From positions 1-64,000 of the forward strand of contig JBKOZS010000085.1 of assembly GCA_046726015.1 (NCBI GenBank): a DNA stretch of 64,000 nucleotides, read 5' to 3'. The translations under genes and the position numbers were made by a program. Under the pieces are notes generated by a model that did no database searches, was not told the DNA's origin, and saw only the letters and a list, made by a program, of their open reading frames with translations. Numbering within the stretch: position 1 is the first letter of the stretch; every line of letters begins with the position of its first letter. This document shows, in pieces, positions 1 through 7,918 of the stretch. Origin of the DNA: QHWT01 sp046726015 (GTDB taxonomy: Bacteria > Acidobacteriota > Vicinamibacteria > Vicinamibacterales > 2-12-FULL-66-21).

Positions 1-882
1 CTCGCGCTGGTCTTCGTCGTCGCCTCGGGGTCGCTGCTGCTTGCGCAGATCGCTCCCGGCGATTACGAGGCCCAGCTCGGCGAGGATCCCGCGGTGCGTG
101 CCGCCGAGCGGGCGCGGCTCGGTCTCGATCGGCCCTTCGCCGAGCAATACTTCACGTGGCTGCGCCGGAGCCTCACCCTCGATCTCGGCGACTCGTTTCG
201 ATTCCGGCGTCCGGTGCGCACGATCGTTGGCGAGCGTGCGGCCAACACCGCGCTGCTTGCGGCGATGGCGCTCGTCCTGGCCACGGCGATTGGCATTCCG
301 TGCGGAATCGTCACCGGAAGCCGTCGCGGCGGGTTTCTCGTCTCGACACTTCGCGCCGCCTCGCTCCTGCTGCTTTCGGTTCCTCCGCTCATCACGTCGA
401 TCGTGCTGGTCACGATTGCGGTACGCACCGGCTTCGCACCGATCAGCGGCAGTGTCTCGGGAGCACGGCTGATCGTGCCGGCACTTGCTCTGGCCCTTCC
501 GCTGGCCGCCACCCTCGAGCGCCTCCAGGCCCAGTCGCTGCGCGACGCGCTCGCGCGGCCGAACATGATGGCAGCGCTCGCGCGCGGCGTTCCTCGATCG
601 CGCGTGATCTGGCATCACGCGTGGCGCCTCTCACTGGGACCGATCCTCGCGATCTATGGCGTGATGATCGGGTCGCTGTTCAGCGGATCGTTTGCCGTCG
701 AAATCGTGACGTCCTGGCCGGGGCTGGGGGATTTGATGCGGCAGGCGCTGCTGACGCGCGACACGTACCTGGTCGCCGGATGCGCAGCTGCCGGCGCGCT
801 GTTCCTCGCCGCGGGCGTGCTCATCGCCGACGTCCTCCACGCGGCTGTTGACCCTCGCATCGAAACGGAGCGCGTCGCATGA
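1..882 (+). CDS. ABC transporter permease, DppB/OppB type (5' end outside window)
   Basis: The reading frame is open from base 1, so the N-terminus lies upstream of the window. The visible 293 residues begin with a hydrophobic stretch and the periplasmic segment 'APGDYEAQLGEDP', typical of the first loop of DppB/OppB permeases. Several membrane helices and an EAA-like loop near 560-620 follow ('ALARGVPRSRVIWHHAWR'). Family knowledge: these proteins form one half of the membrane channel of peptide or nickel ABC importers in the inner membrane. The stop overlaps the start of the next permease by 4 bases (ATGA), which implies translational coupling. The binding protein and ATPases are not in view, so the substrate cannot be assigned. 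Confidence 0.88.
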   Translation, partial: LALVFVVASGSLLLAQIAPGDYEAQLGEDPAVRAAERARLGLDRPFAEQYFTWLRRSLTLDLGDSFRFRRPVRTIVGERAANTALLAAMALVLATAIGIPCGIVTGSRRGGFLVSTLRAASLLLLSVPPLITSIVLVTIAVRTGFAPISGSVSGARLIVPALALALPLAATLERLQAQSLRDALARPNMMAALARGVPRSRVIWHHAWRLSLGPILAIYGVMIGSLFSGSFAVEIVTSWPGLGDLMRQALLTRDTYLVAGCAAAGALFLAAGVLIADVLHAAVDPRIETERVA

Positions 883-1862
883 CCACGCGACAGCGAGCCG
901 GACTCACACTGTCAGCTATGCTGGCCCTTCTCGTCCTCTTTGCGCCGTGGGTCGCGCCGTACGATCCGGGTCGCCAATTTTCGACGCATCCCTACGCACC
1001 GCCGATGCGCCCGCACGTATTCGATGACCGGGGCGAACTGCACGCGCCATTCATCTATCCCCTGCGTCTCGTGGATCGGCTCGAACGCCGCTACGAGGAG
1101 GACCGCACACGAATGATTCCTCTGCGCTGGTTCTCGGGGTCGCGTGTTCGCGGTGACGACGCGGAGCCGTGGTTTCCCCTCGGCAGCGACGCCCTCGGCC
1201 GTGACGTGTTTTCGCGAGTGGTGCTTGGCGCACGGCTTTCACTTGGCATTGCGCTCCTCGCGGCCGCCATCGCGCTGACCGTTGGTGCCCTGACCGGAGC
1301 GCTTGCGGGCTACGCGGGGGGATGGCCCGACTCGGTATTGATGCGGCTTGCCGATCTCGTGCTCGTCCTGCCCGGGATCTACGTCGTGCTCGCGCTTCGC
1401 GGAGCGCTGCCGCTGGTCCTCACGGCCACACAGGTGTTCGCCGCGTTGGTACTCGTCCTTGGTCTCGTGGGTTGGCCGGCTGCCGCGCGCGGTGTGCGTG
1501 GAATCTTCCTTGTCGAACGTACGCAAGAGTACGCAGAGGCTGCCAGAGCAGTGGGCGCCGGGCCAATCCGCGTCATCGGCCGGCACCTGCTGCCCGCGTC
1601 GTTGGGCTTTCTCGCCGTGCAGGCGTGCGTCTTGGTGCCGGCGTTCGTCATGGCCGAAGCCACGCTGTCGTACGTGGGGCTGGGATTTGCGCCACCGACA
1701 CCAAGTTGGGGCGCGATGCTGCAGGAGGCCGGAGCGGCACGAGGGGGGGCCGATGCGCCGTGGCTCCTGGCACCGGCGGGCGCGATCGTTCTGGCAGTCC
1801 TGACGATGCAGCTTGCTGCCCCCAGCCGCGATCCCCTCCTCTGGCCCGACAGCGACACTTAA
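879..1862 (+). CDS. ABC transporter permease, DppC/OppC type
   Basis: A 327-residue inner-membrane protein and the second channel subunit paired with the upstream DppB-like gene. It has an N-terminal helix (about residues 10-25), the DppC hallmark 'PLGSDALGRDVFSRVVLGARLSL' region (about 105-127), further helices, and the EAA loop 'AARAVGAGPIRVIGRHLLP' (about 222-240). 'LSYVGLGFAPPTPSWGAML' near the C-terminus is also typical. An extended periplasmic insert (about 25-100) between helix 1 and the DppC signature is longer than in Escherichia coli DppC. The 4-base overlap with the upstream gene supports one operon. The solute is unknown because no binding protein is visible. Confidence 0.9.
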   Translation: MTTRQRAGLTLSAMLALLVLFAPWVAPYDPGRQFSTHPYAPPMRPHVFDDRGELHAPFIYPLRLVDRLERRYEEDRTRMIPLRWFSGSRVRGDDAEPWFPLGSDALGRDVFSRVVLGARLSLGIALLAAAIALTVGALTGALAGYAGGWPDSVLMRLADLVLVLPGIYVVLALRGALPLVLTATQVFAALVLVLGLVGWPAAARGVRGIFLVERTQEYAEAARAVGAGPIRVIGRHLLPASLGFLAVQACVLVPAFVMAEATLSYVGLGFAPPTPSWGAMLQEAGAARGGADAPWLLAPAGAIVLAVLTMQLAAPSRDPLLWPDSDT

Positions 1863-2059
1863 GTCTCATCTGCACAACATCTTACAGGTTGTTCATCAGT
1901 AACGATCCCTTTGTTCCAGACGTGCACTTCTGTCTCACGATGGAACAAAAAGCCGCAACATCTTTCGAGTCATCACTTAGTCTCCAGATCATTTTTTGAT
2001 CACGGATCTGTTGTTCCGTTTCGGCACAATCCGCCCATCCCGCACGCCGATTGTTGCGT

Positions 2060-2087
2060 TTGACCTAGATGTGTAAGTCTCTACATA
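2060..2087 (+). promoter_or_regulatory. Candidate sigma-70-like promoter of the first protease gene
   Basis: TTGACC (2060-2065), a 16-base spacer, then TACATA (2082-2087). It lies in the AT-richer gap 1863-2156, which separates the permease operon from the protease/acetyltransferase module and holds no gene I can support. The -10 match is weak, so this is a suggestion only. Confidence 0.35.
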
Positions 2088-2156
2088 TCAGTCGCTTACC
2101 GACTCATCATGGAAGCCCTGCCGTTCTGGCCCTTCTATTGCTCTGCCGGCTTTGCG

Positions 2157-4235
2157 ATGAAAGACCGTCTTTCTGCTCCCCGACTCGTTCTGGCGCTTGC
2201 CGCCATCTCCCTGCTGCCGGTGTCGGCACAGGCCGCCGGCCGGCCGTCCGGCCGCTACTCGAAGTTCGATCGCGTGCTCCGGCAGGCCGTCGATTCGAAG
2301 TCCCCCGTCCCTCAGCGCGTGATCATCCAGACTCATTCGGCCGCCGATCGTGCGGCGCTCAAGAAGGCGCTCCTCGCTCACGGCGACGTGGTGGAAGCGG
2401 AGCATCCTTCTCTTAATGCGCTGACCGTGGTGGTCCATGGTGAGGATCTCGGCGCGCTGGCCGCCGACCCGGCCGCATCGGTCGTGTCATCGGACAGCGA
2501 GGTGTCCGTCACTGGCGTCGACGCCGTCAAGACGACCAAGACATCGGGGGCGCGCAAGAACGGCCGCAGCGGTTTCCAGTTGTTCCAGAGCGGGCGCGCG
2601 CTGCCCGCTTCACTGCGCGAGGCGCTCGGTGTCGATCGCGTGGCATACACCGGCGCGGGCATCGGGGTCGCCGTCATCGACTCCGGTATCGATCCGAACA
2701 AGGACCTTGCGGGCGCGATTTCAGGTTTCTGGGACTTCACGGAAGGCAAGAGCGCACCTGTTGCCGCGTACGACGACTACGGCCACGGCACTCACGTGGC
2801 CGGCCTCATTGCGAGCAGCGGCCAGCTCTCCGGAGGTGACTTCCGCGGCCTGGCTCCGGGCGTTCGACTTTTCGGCCTGAAGGTGCTCGATGCACAGGGG
2901 CGCGGCCGGTCATCCGACGTGCTGCGCGCGATTGATTTCGCAATCGCGAACCGTCACACCAAGGGGATCGACGTCATCAACCTCTCGCTCGGTCATCCGA
3001 TTCTCGAATCGGCGGCCACGGATCCGCTGGTTCTTGCGGTCGAGCGCGCAGTGCGTGCTGGTCTCGTCGTCGTGGTTGCCGCGGGCAACTTCGGCACGGA
3101 CAACACCGGCAGCACCGGCTACGCGGGAATCCTGTCTCCCGGCAACGCGCCGTCGGCCATCACGGTTGGCGCGGTCGACAACAAGAACTCCGCCTTCCAC
3201 GACGATGACCGCATCGCGTGGTTCAGCTCTCGCGGTCCTACCTGGTACGACGGCTTCGCCAAGCCTGACGTAGTGGCACCTGGCGTGGGACTCACGTCCG
3301 ACGCGGCGCGTTCGAGCGCGCTGCTCAGCCTGTATCCACAGTTGGCCGTGACCAAGAACGGCAAGCGATTCGCCATCCTGAGCGGCACCAGCATGGCGAC
3401 GGCGGTCGCGACCGGCGTGGCGTCACTGGTCATCGAAGCGAACCGCGTGGCGCATCCGGGCGGGTATCCGACGCCTAACGCCGTGAAGGCGATGCTGCAG
3501 TACAGCGCGCTTCCGGTGCTGGCGAAGAACGGCCTCGATGAAGTGGACTCGCTCTCACAGGGCACCGGAGAGCTCAATCCGCTCGGCGCCGTGCATCTCG
3601 CCGAGGCGATCGATCCGCGAGCGCCGCGCAATCAGCGGTGGGCCCGGTTCTTCACGCCGTGGACGTTCATCGGCGGCCAGCTGGAACCGTGGTCGCAGGA
3701 ATTGATCTGGGGCAGCGAGCTCGTGTCGAACTCGACCGTCATCACGACGAACTCGGCGATCTTCGGCGAGAACATCGTGTGGGGCACGCTCCGCGCGGAT
3801 CTCGACAACATCGTCTGGGGCACGCTGACCGAGTTCGACAACATCGTGTGGGGCACGAACGTCGTCTGGGCGTCGCACGTGGTGTGGGGCGACAGCTTGG
3901 TTGGCGTCCGCGTCGACAACGAGAACATCGTGTGGGGCACGCTGCGCGGCGGCGACCTGGACAACATCGTGTGGGGCACCCTGCGACTCGATCTCGACAA
4001 CATCGTCTGGGGCACGCTGCGCGATGCGGACAACATCGTGTGGGGCACGCTGCGCGGCGGCGACTTCGACAACGTCGTGTGGGGCACGTCGGTCCTCGGC
4101 GCCACCGACGTGGACAACATAGTGTGGGGCACGCTGCGCGGCCTCGATACCGACAACATCGTGTGGGGCACGCTCCGCACGGATCTCGACAACATCGTCT
4201 GGGGCACGCTCAAGACTGCGAAGGGAGGGCGGTAA
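2157..4235 (+). CDS. Secreted subtilisin-like serine protease (S8) with C-terminal NIVWGT repeat array, copy 1
   Basis: A 692-residue exported protease. The ATG at 2157 is preferred because it starts a good signal peptide ('MKDRLSAPRLVLALAA...VSAQA'); an in-frame ATG at 2109 would add 16 residues ahead of it. After an I9-like propeptide (about 40-115) comes the S8 domain with the catalytic triad visible: Asp175 in 'VAVIDSGID', His210 in 'GHGTHVAG' and Ser412 in 'SGTSMATA'. Past about residue 510 the protein is a repeat region with eleven N-[IV]-VWGT copies plus degenerate ones (LIWGS, VVWAS, VVWGD), spaced mostly 11-15 residues and usually preceded by Asp or Glu. The stop lies 3 bases before the acetyltransferase start, so the two are probably co-translated. 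Copy 2 is at 4940. The repeat function is unknown to me; a surface module or processed peptides are both possible. Confidence 0.9.
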   Translation: MKDRLSAPRLVLALAAISLLPVSAQAAGRPSGRYSKFDRVLRQAVDSKSPVPQRVIIQTHSAADRAALKKALLAHGDVVEAEHPSLNALTVVVHGEDLGALAADPAASVVSSDSEVSVTGVDAVKTTKTSGARKNGRSGFQLFQSGRALPASLREALGVDRVAYTGAGIGVAVIDSGIDPNKDLAGAISGFWDFTEGKSAPVAAYDDYGHGTHVAGLIASSGQLSGGDFRGLAPGVRLFGLKVLDAQGRGRSSDVLRAIDFAIANRHTKGIDVINLSLGHPILESAATDPLVLAVERAVRAGLVVVVAAGNFGTDNTGSTGYAGILSPGNAPSAITVGAVDNKNSAFHDDDRIAWFSSRGPTWYDGFAKPDVVAPGVGLTSDAARSSALLSLYPQLAVTKNGKRFAILSGTSMATAVATGVASLVIEANRVAHPGGYPTPNAVKAMLQYSALPVLAKNGLDEVDSLSQGTGELNPLGAVHLAEAIDPRAPRNQRWARFFTPWTFIGGQLEPWSQELIWGSELVSNSTVITTNSAIFGENIVWGTLRADLDNIVWGTLTEFDNIVWGTNVVWASHVVWGDSLVGVRVDNENIVWGTLRGGDLDNIVWGTLRLDLDNIVWGTLRDADNIVWGTLRGGDFDNVVWGTSVLGATDVDNIVWGTLRGLDTDNIVWGTLRTDLDNIVWGTLKTAKGGR
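3768..4208 (+). repeat. In-frame NIVWGT repeat array, copy 1
   Basis: Eleven near-identical coding units built on 'aacatcgtgtggggcac' (gtc alternates with gtg). The distances from one Asn to the next are 12, 11, 28, 13, 12, 11, 13, 15, 13 and 12 residues. The 28-residue step contains the degenerate VVWAS and VVWGD. The array ends within nine residues of the stop codon. DNA conservation inside the hexapeptide and variability in the linkers suggest selection on the hexapeptide, recent duplication, or both. Confidence 0.93.
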
Positions 4236-4238
4236 ATC

Positions 4239-4892
4239 ATGCGCCTTCCTGCTCACGACACCAGCGTCATGGCGACAACGACCACAACTATGGCGGAGCC
4301 GGTCACGACCACTGACTGGAGGAAAGCGCTTCCCGTGATCGAAGGTGGCGGCGTCACGCTTCGAGAGCTGCGTCTTTCCGATGCGCCGTCGCTCTGCGAT
4401 CTTCTGACGACGGAGGAGGTGTCGCGGTTCATTTCGCCGCCACCGACGACCGCCGACGGGTTCGAGCGCTTCATTCAGTGGACGCACGGCGAGCGCGCCG
4501 CTGGACGTTACGTCTGCTTCGCGGTGGTGCCGCAGGGGCTCGACACGGCGATCGGGATCTTCCAGGTGCGGCAGCTGGAACCGGGGTTTGGGACGGCGGA
4601 GTGGGGATTCGCAATCGGATCGCCGTTCTGGGGGACAGGCGTGTTCATGGATGCAGCCAGGCTTGCGGCGGAGTTCGTGTTCGAAACCGTCGGCGTGCAT
4701 CGCCTCGAAGCGCGTGCGGCGGTGGTGAATGGGCGAGGCAACGGAGCGCTCGCAAAAATCGGCGCGGTGAAGGAGGGGGTGTTGCGCAAGAGTTTCCAGC
4801 GCAACGGCGAGTACTACGACCAGGCGCTCTGGTCGATGGTTCGGGAAGATTGGCGCCAGGCCAAAGCGGTCTGGGGATCCATCATCCACTAA
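4239..4892 (+). CDS. GNAT-family N-acetyltransferase (RimJ/RimL-like), copy 1
   Basis: A 217-residue cytoplasmic protein without a signal peptide. The GNAT fold is supported by the N-terminal 'VTLRELRLSDAPSL' strand-helix, the beta4 region 'GIFQVRQLEPGFGTAEWGF', an acetyl-CoA-loop-like 'GSPFWGTGVFMDAARL' and 'VHRLEARAAVVNGRGNGAL', as in RimJ/RimL ribosomal-protein acetyltransferases. The start at 4239 follows a GGAGGG site in the end of the protease gene. An ATG at 4269 is an alternative and would give the Thr-rich start 'MATTTTTMAEPVTTT'. The immediate protease neighbour and the duplicated arrangement suggest a functional pair, but a secreted protease and a cytoplasmic acetyltransferase would meet only before export. 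The substrate is unknown. Confidence 0.88.
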   Translation: MRLPAHDTSVMATTTTTMAEPVTTTDWRKALPVIEGGGVTLRELRLSDAPSLCDLLTTEEVSRFISPPPTTADGFERFIQWTHGERAAGRYVCFAVVPQGLDTAIGIFQVRQLEPGFGTAEWGFAIGSPFWGTGVFMDAARLAAEFVFETVGVHRLEARAAVVNGRGNGALAKIGAVKEGVLRKSFQRNGEYYDQALWSMVREDWRQAKAVWGSIIH

Positions 4893-4939
4893 TCACGGTG
4901 CGATGAGTATTGCTGGCAGAGGGCTTAATCAGGTGACTC

Positions 4940-7036
4940 ATGTGGCGTAAATTCCTGGCAGGCACAGCGGTAACGCTGGTCTGCCTGCTCGGCGCAACGG
5001 CCCCTGCGGCCGCCAGGCCGGGGGACCATCCCAAGCTCGATCGAACGCTGAACGATCGCGCTGCGAAAGGTGGCTCTGGCACCTCGCGCGTGATCGTGAC
5101 GCTGAAGTCGGGCTTTGATGCGTCCGCTGATTATAAGAGGGTGGGCGGCAAGCTCGGACGCCGTCTGAACCTGATCAACGGCCAGGTCGTGGAGCTGACC
5201 AACAATCAGCTTCGCAAGCTCGCGGACTCTCCCGCGGTCGCAAGCATCCACTGGGATCGCCCGACCGGCGGCGAGTTGAACCGCGCAGCCGTGGCGGTCG
5301 GTGCCCGCGCAGTCCAGGAAGATCTGGGCTACGACGGCGCCGGCGTCGGAGTCGCGGTCATCGACTCCGGCATCACCGCATGGCACGACGACCTGACTTA
5401 CAACGGCTCGAACCCGTCGGTCCGCGTAGTTGGCGGGCAGCGCGTGGCGAAGTTCGTCGACTTCGTCAACGGCCGCAGCGCCGCGTACGACGACAACGGT
5501 CACGGCACGCACGTGGCTGGCATCGTCGCAGGCAACGGCTACGACACCCGCGGGGCACGTGCCGGCATCGCGCCCGCGGCTCACCTCGTGAGCCTCAAGG
5601 TGCTCGACGATCACGGTGGCGGTTACATCAGCAACGTGATTGCCGCGCTGGACTGGGTCGTCGAGAACAAGTCGGCGTACAACCTGCGCGTCGTCAACCT
5701 GTCGGTCGGCGCGAGGGTCACGGAGTCTTACAAAACGGATCCGCTGACGCTGGCCGCCAAGCGCGTGGTTGATCAGGGCGTAGTCGTCGTCACGGCCGCA
5801 GGCAACCTTGGAAAGAATGCCGCGGGAAGACTGCAGTACGGCGCCATCACCGCTCCGGGCAACGCGCCCTGGGTGCTGACCGTTGGCGCGTACAGCCACG
5901 AGGGGACTGTGACCCGCGTGGACGACGTGATGGCGCCTTACAGCTCCCGTGGTCCCGCGGCTGTGGACTACGAAGCGAAGCCTGACGTCGTCGCGCCGGG
6001 CACCGGGATCGTGTCGCTGGCCGCTCAGGGCAGCCTGATGTACACGACCAAAGCCGCGTACCTGCTGAACGGTTCGGTGCAGACGGCGTACAAGCCGTAT
6101 CTGAGCCTGACCGGCACCAGCATGGCCTCGCCAATCGTCGCCGGGACTGCCGCGCTGATGATCCAGGCGAACCCGAAACTGACGCCGAATCTCGTCAAAG
6201 CCATCATTCAGTACACGGCGCAGAACTACGGGTATGACGCGCTGACCCAGGGAGCGGGTTTCCTCAATACGCGTGGCGCGGTGCAGCTGGCGCGCTTCTA
6301 CGCGACGGCGAAAGTCGGCCAGAGGGTCCCCTCCCAGAAGCCCTGGAGCAAGACCATCCTGTGGGGCAACCACAAGCTGACAGGCGGCGTGATCAAGCCG
6401 AACGGCAGCGCGTGGGCCACCAATGTGGTCTGGGGCGCGAGCGAGACGGTCACCGGCCAGAACATCGTCTGGGGCACGATCGCGGGCGACTTCGACAACG
6501 TCGTGTGGGGCACGTCACTTCTCGACGCAGACAACACCGTGTGGGGCACCATGAGCTCCGCCCTCGGCGAGAACATCGTCTGGGGAACGATGCGTGACGG
6601 CGACAACATCGTCTGGGGCACGCTTGCCGATGTCGACAACATCGTGTGGGGCACGATGTGCGCCGGAGCGGACTGCGAAAACATCGTCTGGGGTACTTCC
6701 GCGTTGATGGATTTCGACAACATCGTGTGGGGTACGCAACTCGATGCGAACAACATCGTGTGGGGCACCAGCGGGCTGGTCGAGAACATCGTGTGGGGTA
6801 CGTCGAGCGAGGCGGACAACATCACCTGGGGCTGTTCGGGTGAGGAGACCGCGCCGTTCGACGATCCGGACGTGCCGTCGGTATTCGACGGAACATCATT
6901 CGATTCCCTTTTCCCACCGGAGATTGCTCCGGAGGCGGTAGTGACGGACCCAGGTGCTTCGATCATGACGACCACGACAACGACGACGACTACGGTCACT
7001 GGTGCGACGACCGGCCTGATTGGAGGGGTGCTCTAA
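4940..7036 (+). CDS. Secreted subtilisin-like serine protease (S8) with C-terminal NIVWGT repeat array, copy 2
   Basis: A 698-residue paralogue of the protease at 2157. It has a signal peptide ('MWRKFLAGTAVTLVCLLGA'), an I9-like propeptide ('SRVIVTLKSGFDASADYKR'), and an S8 domain with Asp142, His188 ('GHGTHVAG') and Ser394 ('TGTSMASP'). Ten N-[IVT]-VWGT copies follow, with degenerate ILWGN, NVVWGA and a final NITWGC. Unlike copy 1 it then carries an acidic tail of about 70 residues, which ends in a Thr-rich run and a short hydrophobic end ('TTGLIGGVL'). The TAA shares its last base with the ATG of the next acetyltransferase gene (TAATG), so the two are translationally coupled. The tail could be a sorting or anchoring signal; that is inference. 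Confidence 0.91.
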   Translation: MWRKFLAGTAVTLVCLLGATAPAAARPGDHPKLDRTLNDRAAKGGSGTSRVIVTLKSGFDASADYKRVGGKLGRRLNLINGQVVELTNNQLRKLADSPAVASIHWDRPTGGELNRAAVAVGARAVQEDLGYDGAGVGVAVIDSGITAWHDDLTYNGSNPSVRVVGGQRVAKFVDFVNGRSAAYDDNGHGTHVAGIVAGNGYDTRGARAGIAPAAHLVSLKVLDDHGGGYISNVIAALDWVVENKSAYNLRVVNLSVGARVTESYKTDPLTLAAKRVVDQGVVVVTAAGNLGKNAAGRLQYGAITAPGNAPWVLTVGAYSHEGTVTRVDDVMAPYSSRGPAAVDYEAKPDVVAPGTGIVSLAAQGSLMYTTKAAYLLNGSVQTAYKPYLSLTGTSMASPIVAGTAALMIQANPKLTPNLVKAIIQYTAQNYGYDALTQGAGFLNTRGAVQLARFYATAKVGQRVPSQKPWSKTILWGNHKLTGGVIKPNGSAWATNVVWGASETVTGQNIVWGTIAGDFDNVVWGTSLLDADNTVWGTMSSALGENIVWGTMRDGDNIVWGTLADVDNIVWGTMCAGADCENIVWGTSALMDFDNIVWGTQLDANNIVWGTSGLVENIVWGTSSEADNITWGCSGEETAPFDDPDVPSVFDGTSFDSLFPPEIAPEAVVTDPGASIMTTTTTTTTTVTGATTGLIGGVL
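6458..6835 (+). repeat. In-frame NIVWGT repeat array, copy 2
   Basis: Ten NxVWGT units and a terminal NITWGC. The linkers are more diverse than in copy 1 (for example 'MSSALGE', 'MCAGADCE'), and two Cys occur in one linker with one more in the last unit. The hexapeptide is conserved between the paralogues while the linkers are not, which argues that the hexapeptide is the functional element. Confidence 0.92.
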
Positions 7037-7710
7037 TGGAAAAACGGCCCTTCCGCGACGCACAGATCGTGACTGACCTCGAGGCAGTGATTGCTGCGGC
7101 GCGTTCAGCGACGGCCACGACGACCACGTCGGACTGGCGCAAGACGCTGCCGGTGCTGACCGGTTCCATGGTCACGCTGCGCGAGCTGCGGTTGTCCGAT
7201 GCGCCATCGCTTCTCGCCATGCTCTCGACCGAAGAGGTGTCGCGCTTCATTTCGCCGCCGCCGACGACGATTGAGGGTTTCGAACGATTCATCGCGTGGA
7301 CGCACCGCGAGCGCGCGGCAGGCAATTACGTCTGCTTCGCGGTGGTGCCCCACGGGATGGATACCGCGATCGGGATCTTCCAGGTCCGCCAGCTCGAGCC
7401 GGGCTTTGCGACGGCCGAGTGGGGGTTCGCGCTCGGTTCCGCATTCTGGGGAACCGGCGTGTTCGTGGACGCTGCGAAGCTGGTGGTCGACTTCGCGTTC
7501 GACACCATCCACGCGCATCGCCTGGAAGCACGCGCGGCCGTGCAGAACGGCCGCGGCAACGCCGCCCTGCGGAAGATCGGCGCGGTGCAGGAAGGTGTCC
7601 TGCGCAAGTCGTTCCTCCGCAACGGTGAATACCTCGATCAGACGTTGTGGACCATCCTCGATGAGGACTGGCGGAACGCCAAGACTATGGTCGGCGTGAG
7701 AGTGCACTAA
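7036..7710 (+). CDS. GNAT-family N-acetyltransferase (RimJ/RimL-like), copy 2
   Basis: A 224-residue paralogue of the acetyltransferase at 4239, nearly colinear from 'DWRK.LPV' onward, with the same 'VTLRELRLSDAPSLL', 'GIFQVRQLEPGF', 'GSAFWGTGVFVDAAKL' and 'RLEARAAVQNGRGNAAL' segments. The first 45 residues differ ('MEKRPFRDAQIVTDLEAV') and end in a Thr-rich stretch (ATATTTTS). The start overlaps the protease stop by one base, so stoichiometric production with protease 2 is likely. A degenerate repeat and a strong terminator follow the stop, so the module ends here. No target is evident. Confidence 0.88.
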   Translation: MEKRPFRDAQIVTDLEAVIAAARSATATTTTSDWRKTLPVLTGSMVTLRELRLSDAPSLLAMLSTEEVSRFISPPPTTIEGFERFIAWTHRERAAGNYVCFAVVPHGMDTAIGIFQVRQLEPGFATAEWGFALGSAFWGTGVFVDAAKLVVDFAFDTIHAHRLEARAAVQNGRGNAALRKIGAVQEGVLRKSFLRNGEYLDQTLWTILDEDWRNAKTMVGVRVH

Positions 7711-7740
7711 CCGCGGATCACACGGATTCGATCCGTGTGC
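7711..7740. repeat. Dispersed repeat, 'GCGGATCACACGGAT' family
   Basis: It starts right after the acetyltransferase stop (CGCGGATCACACGGATTC followed by the inverted GATCCGTGTG). A longer version of the same words forms the 3' end of the sigma-factor gene at 53030-53091. Confidence 0.6.
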
Positions 7741-7772
7741 ATCTTCACAAAGCACCCTGCGGGTCGTAAGAG

Positions 7773-7807
7773 ACGGGCGCGGATTCCTTCCGCGCCCGTT
7801 TTTTTTT
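7773..7807 (+). terminator. Rho-independent terminator of the protease/acetyltransferase module
   Basis: A perfect 11-bp stem (ACGGGCGCGGA at 7773-7783 with TCCGCGCCCGT at 7789-7799), a 5-base loop and a run of nine T (7799-7807). It lies 62 bases after the second acetyltransferase stop. Confidence 0.93.
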
Positions 7808-7902
7808 GACCACGGAAGTACACCGAAGCACACCGACCTCGGCACAGTTCGAGCGGAAACCCCCATCTGTTCGGTGTCCTTCCGTGGCATTCCGTGGTCG
7901 TG
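7808..7902. repeat. Inverted dispersed repeat, 'CCACGGAAGTACACCGAAG' family
   Basis: The left arm is GACCACGGAAG...ACACCGA (7808-7837) and the right arm TCGGTGTCCTTCCGTGG...CCGTGGTC (7871-7899), so the whole could fold as a long imperfect hairpin. The same words recur at 60313-60348 inside a coding region. The right arm ends 20 bases before the aldolase start. Confidence 0.75.
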
Positions 7903-7918
7903 GTACGCTCGGCGGTCA

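Noticed and set aside
3768..4208. CRISPR-like regular repeat array
   Set aside because: The repeats are in frame, encode a hexapeptide and have variable spacing; they are part of the protease gene.
3555..4889. Large minus-strand open frame opposite the first protease and acetyltransferase
   Set aside because: It mirrors the repeat array and has no domain; a shadow of codon bias.
4925..6373. 482-residue minus-strand open frame opposite the second protease
   Set aside because: Antisense to the S8 domain; composition is Arg/His/Val-rich shadow sequence.
7874..7918. N-terminal extension of the aldolase
   Set aside because: It is made of a dispersed repeat arm; the conserved N-terminus begins at ATG 7919.
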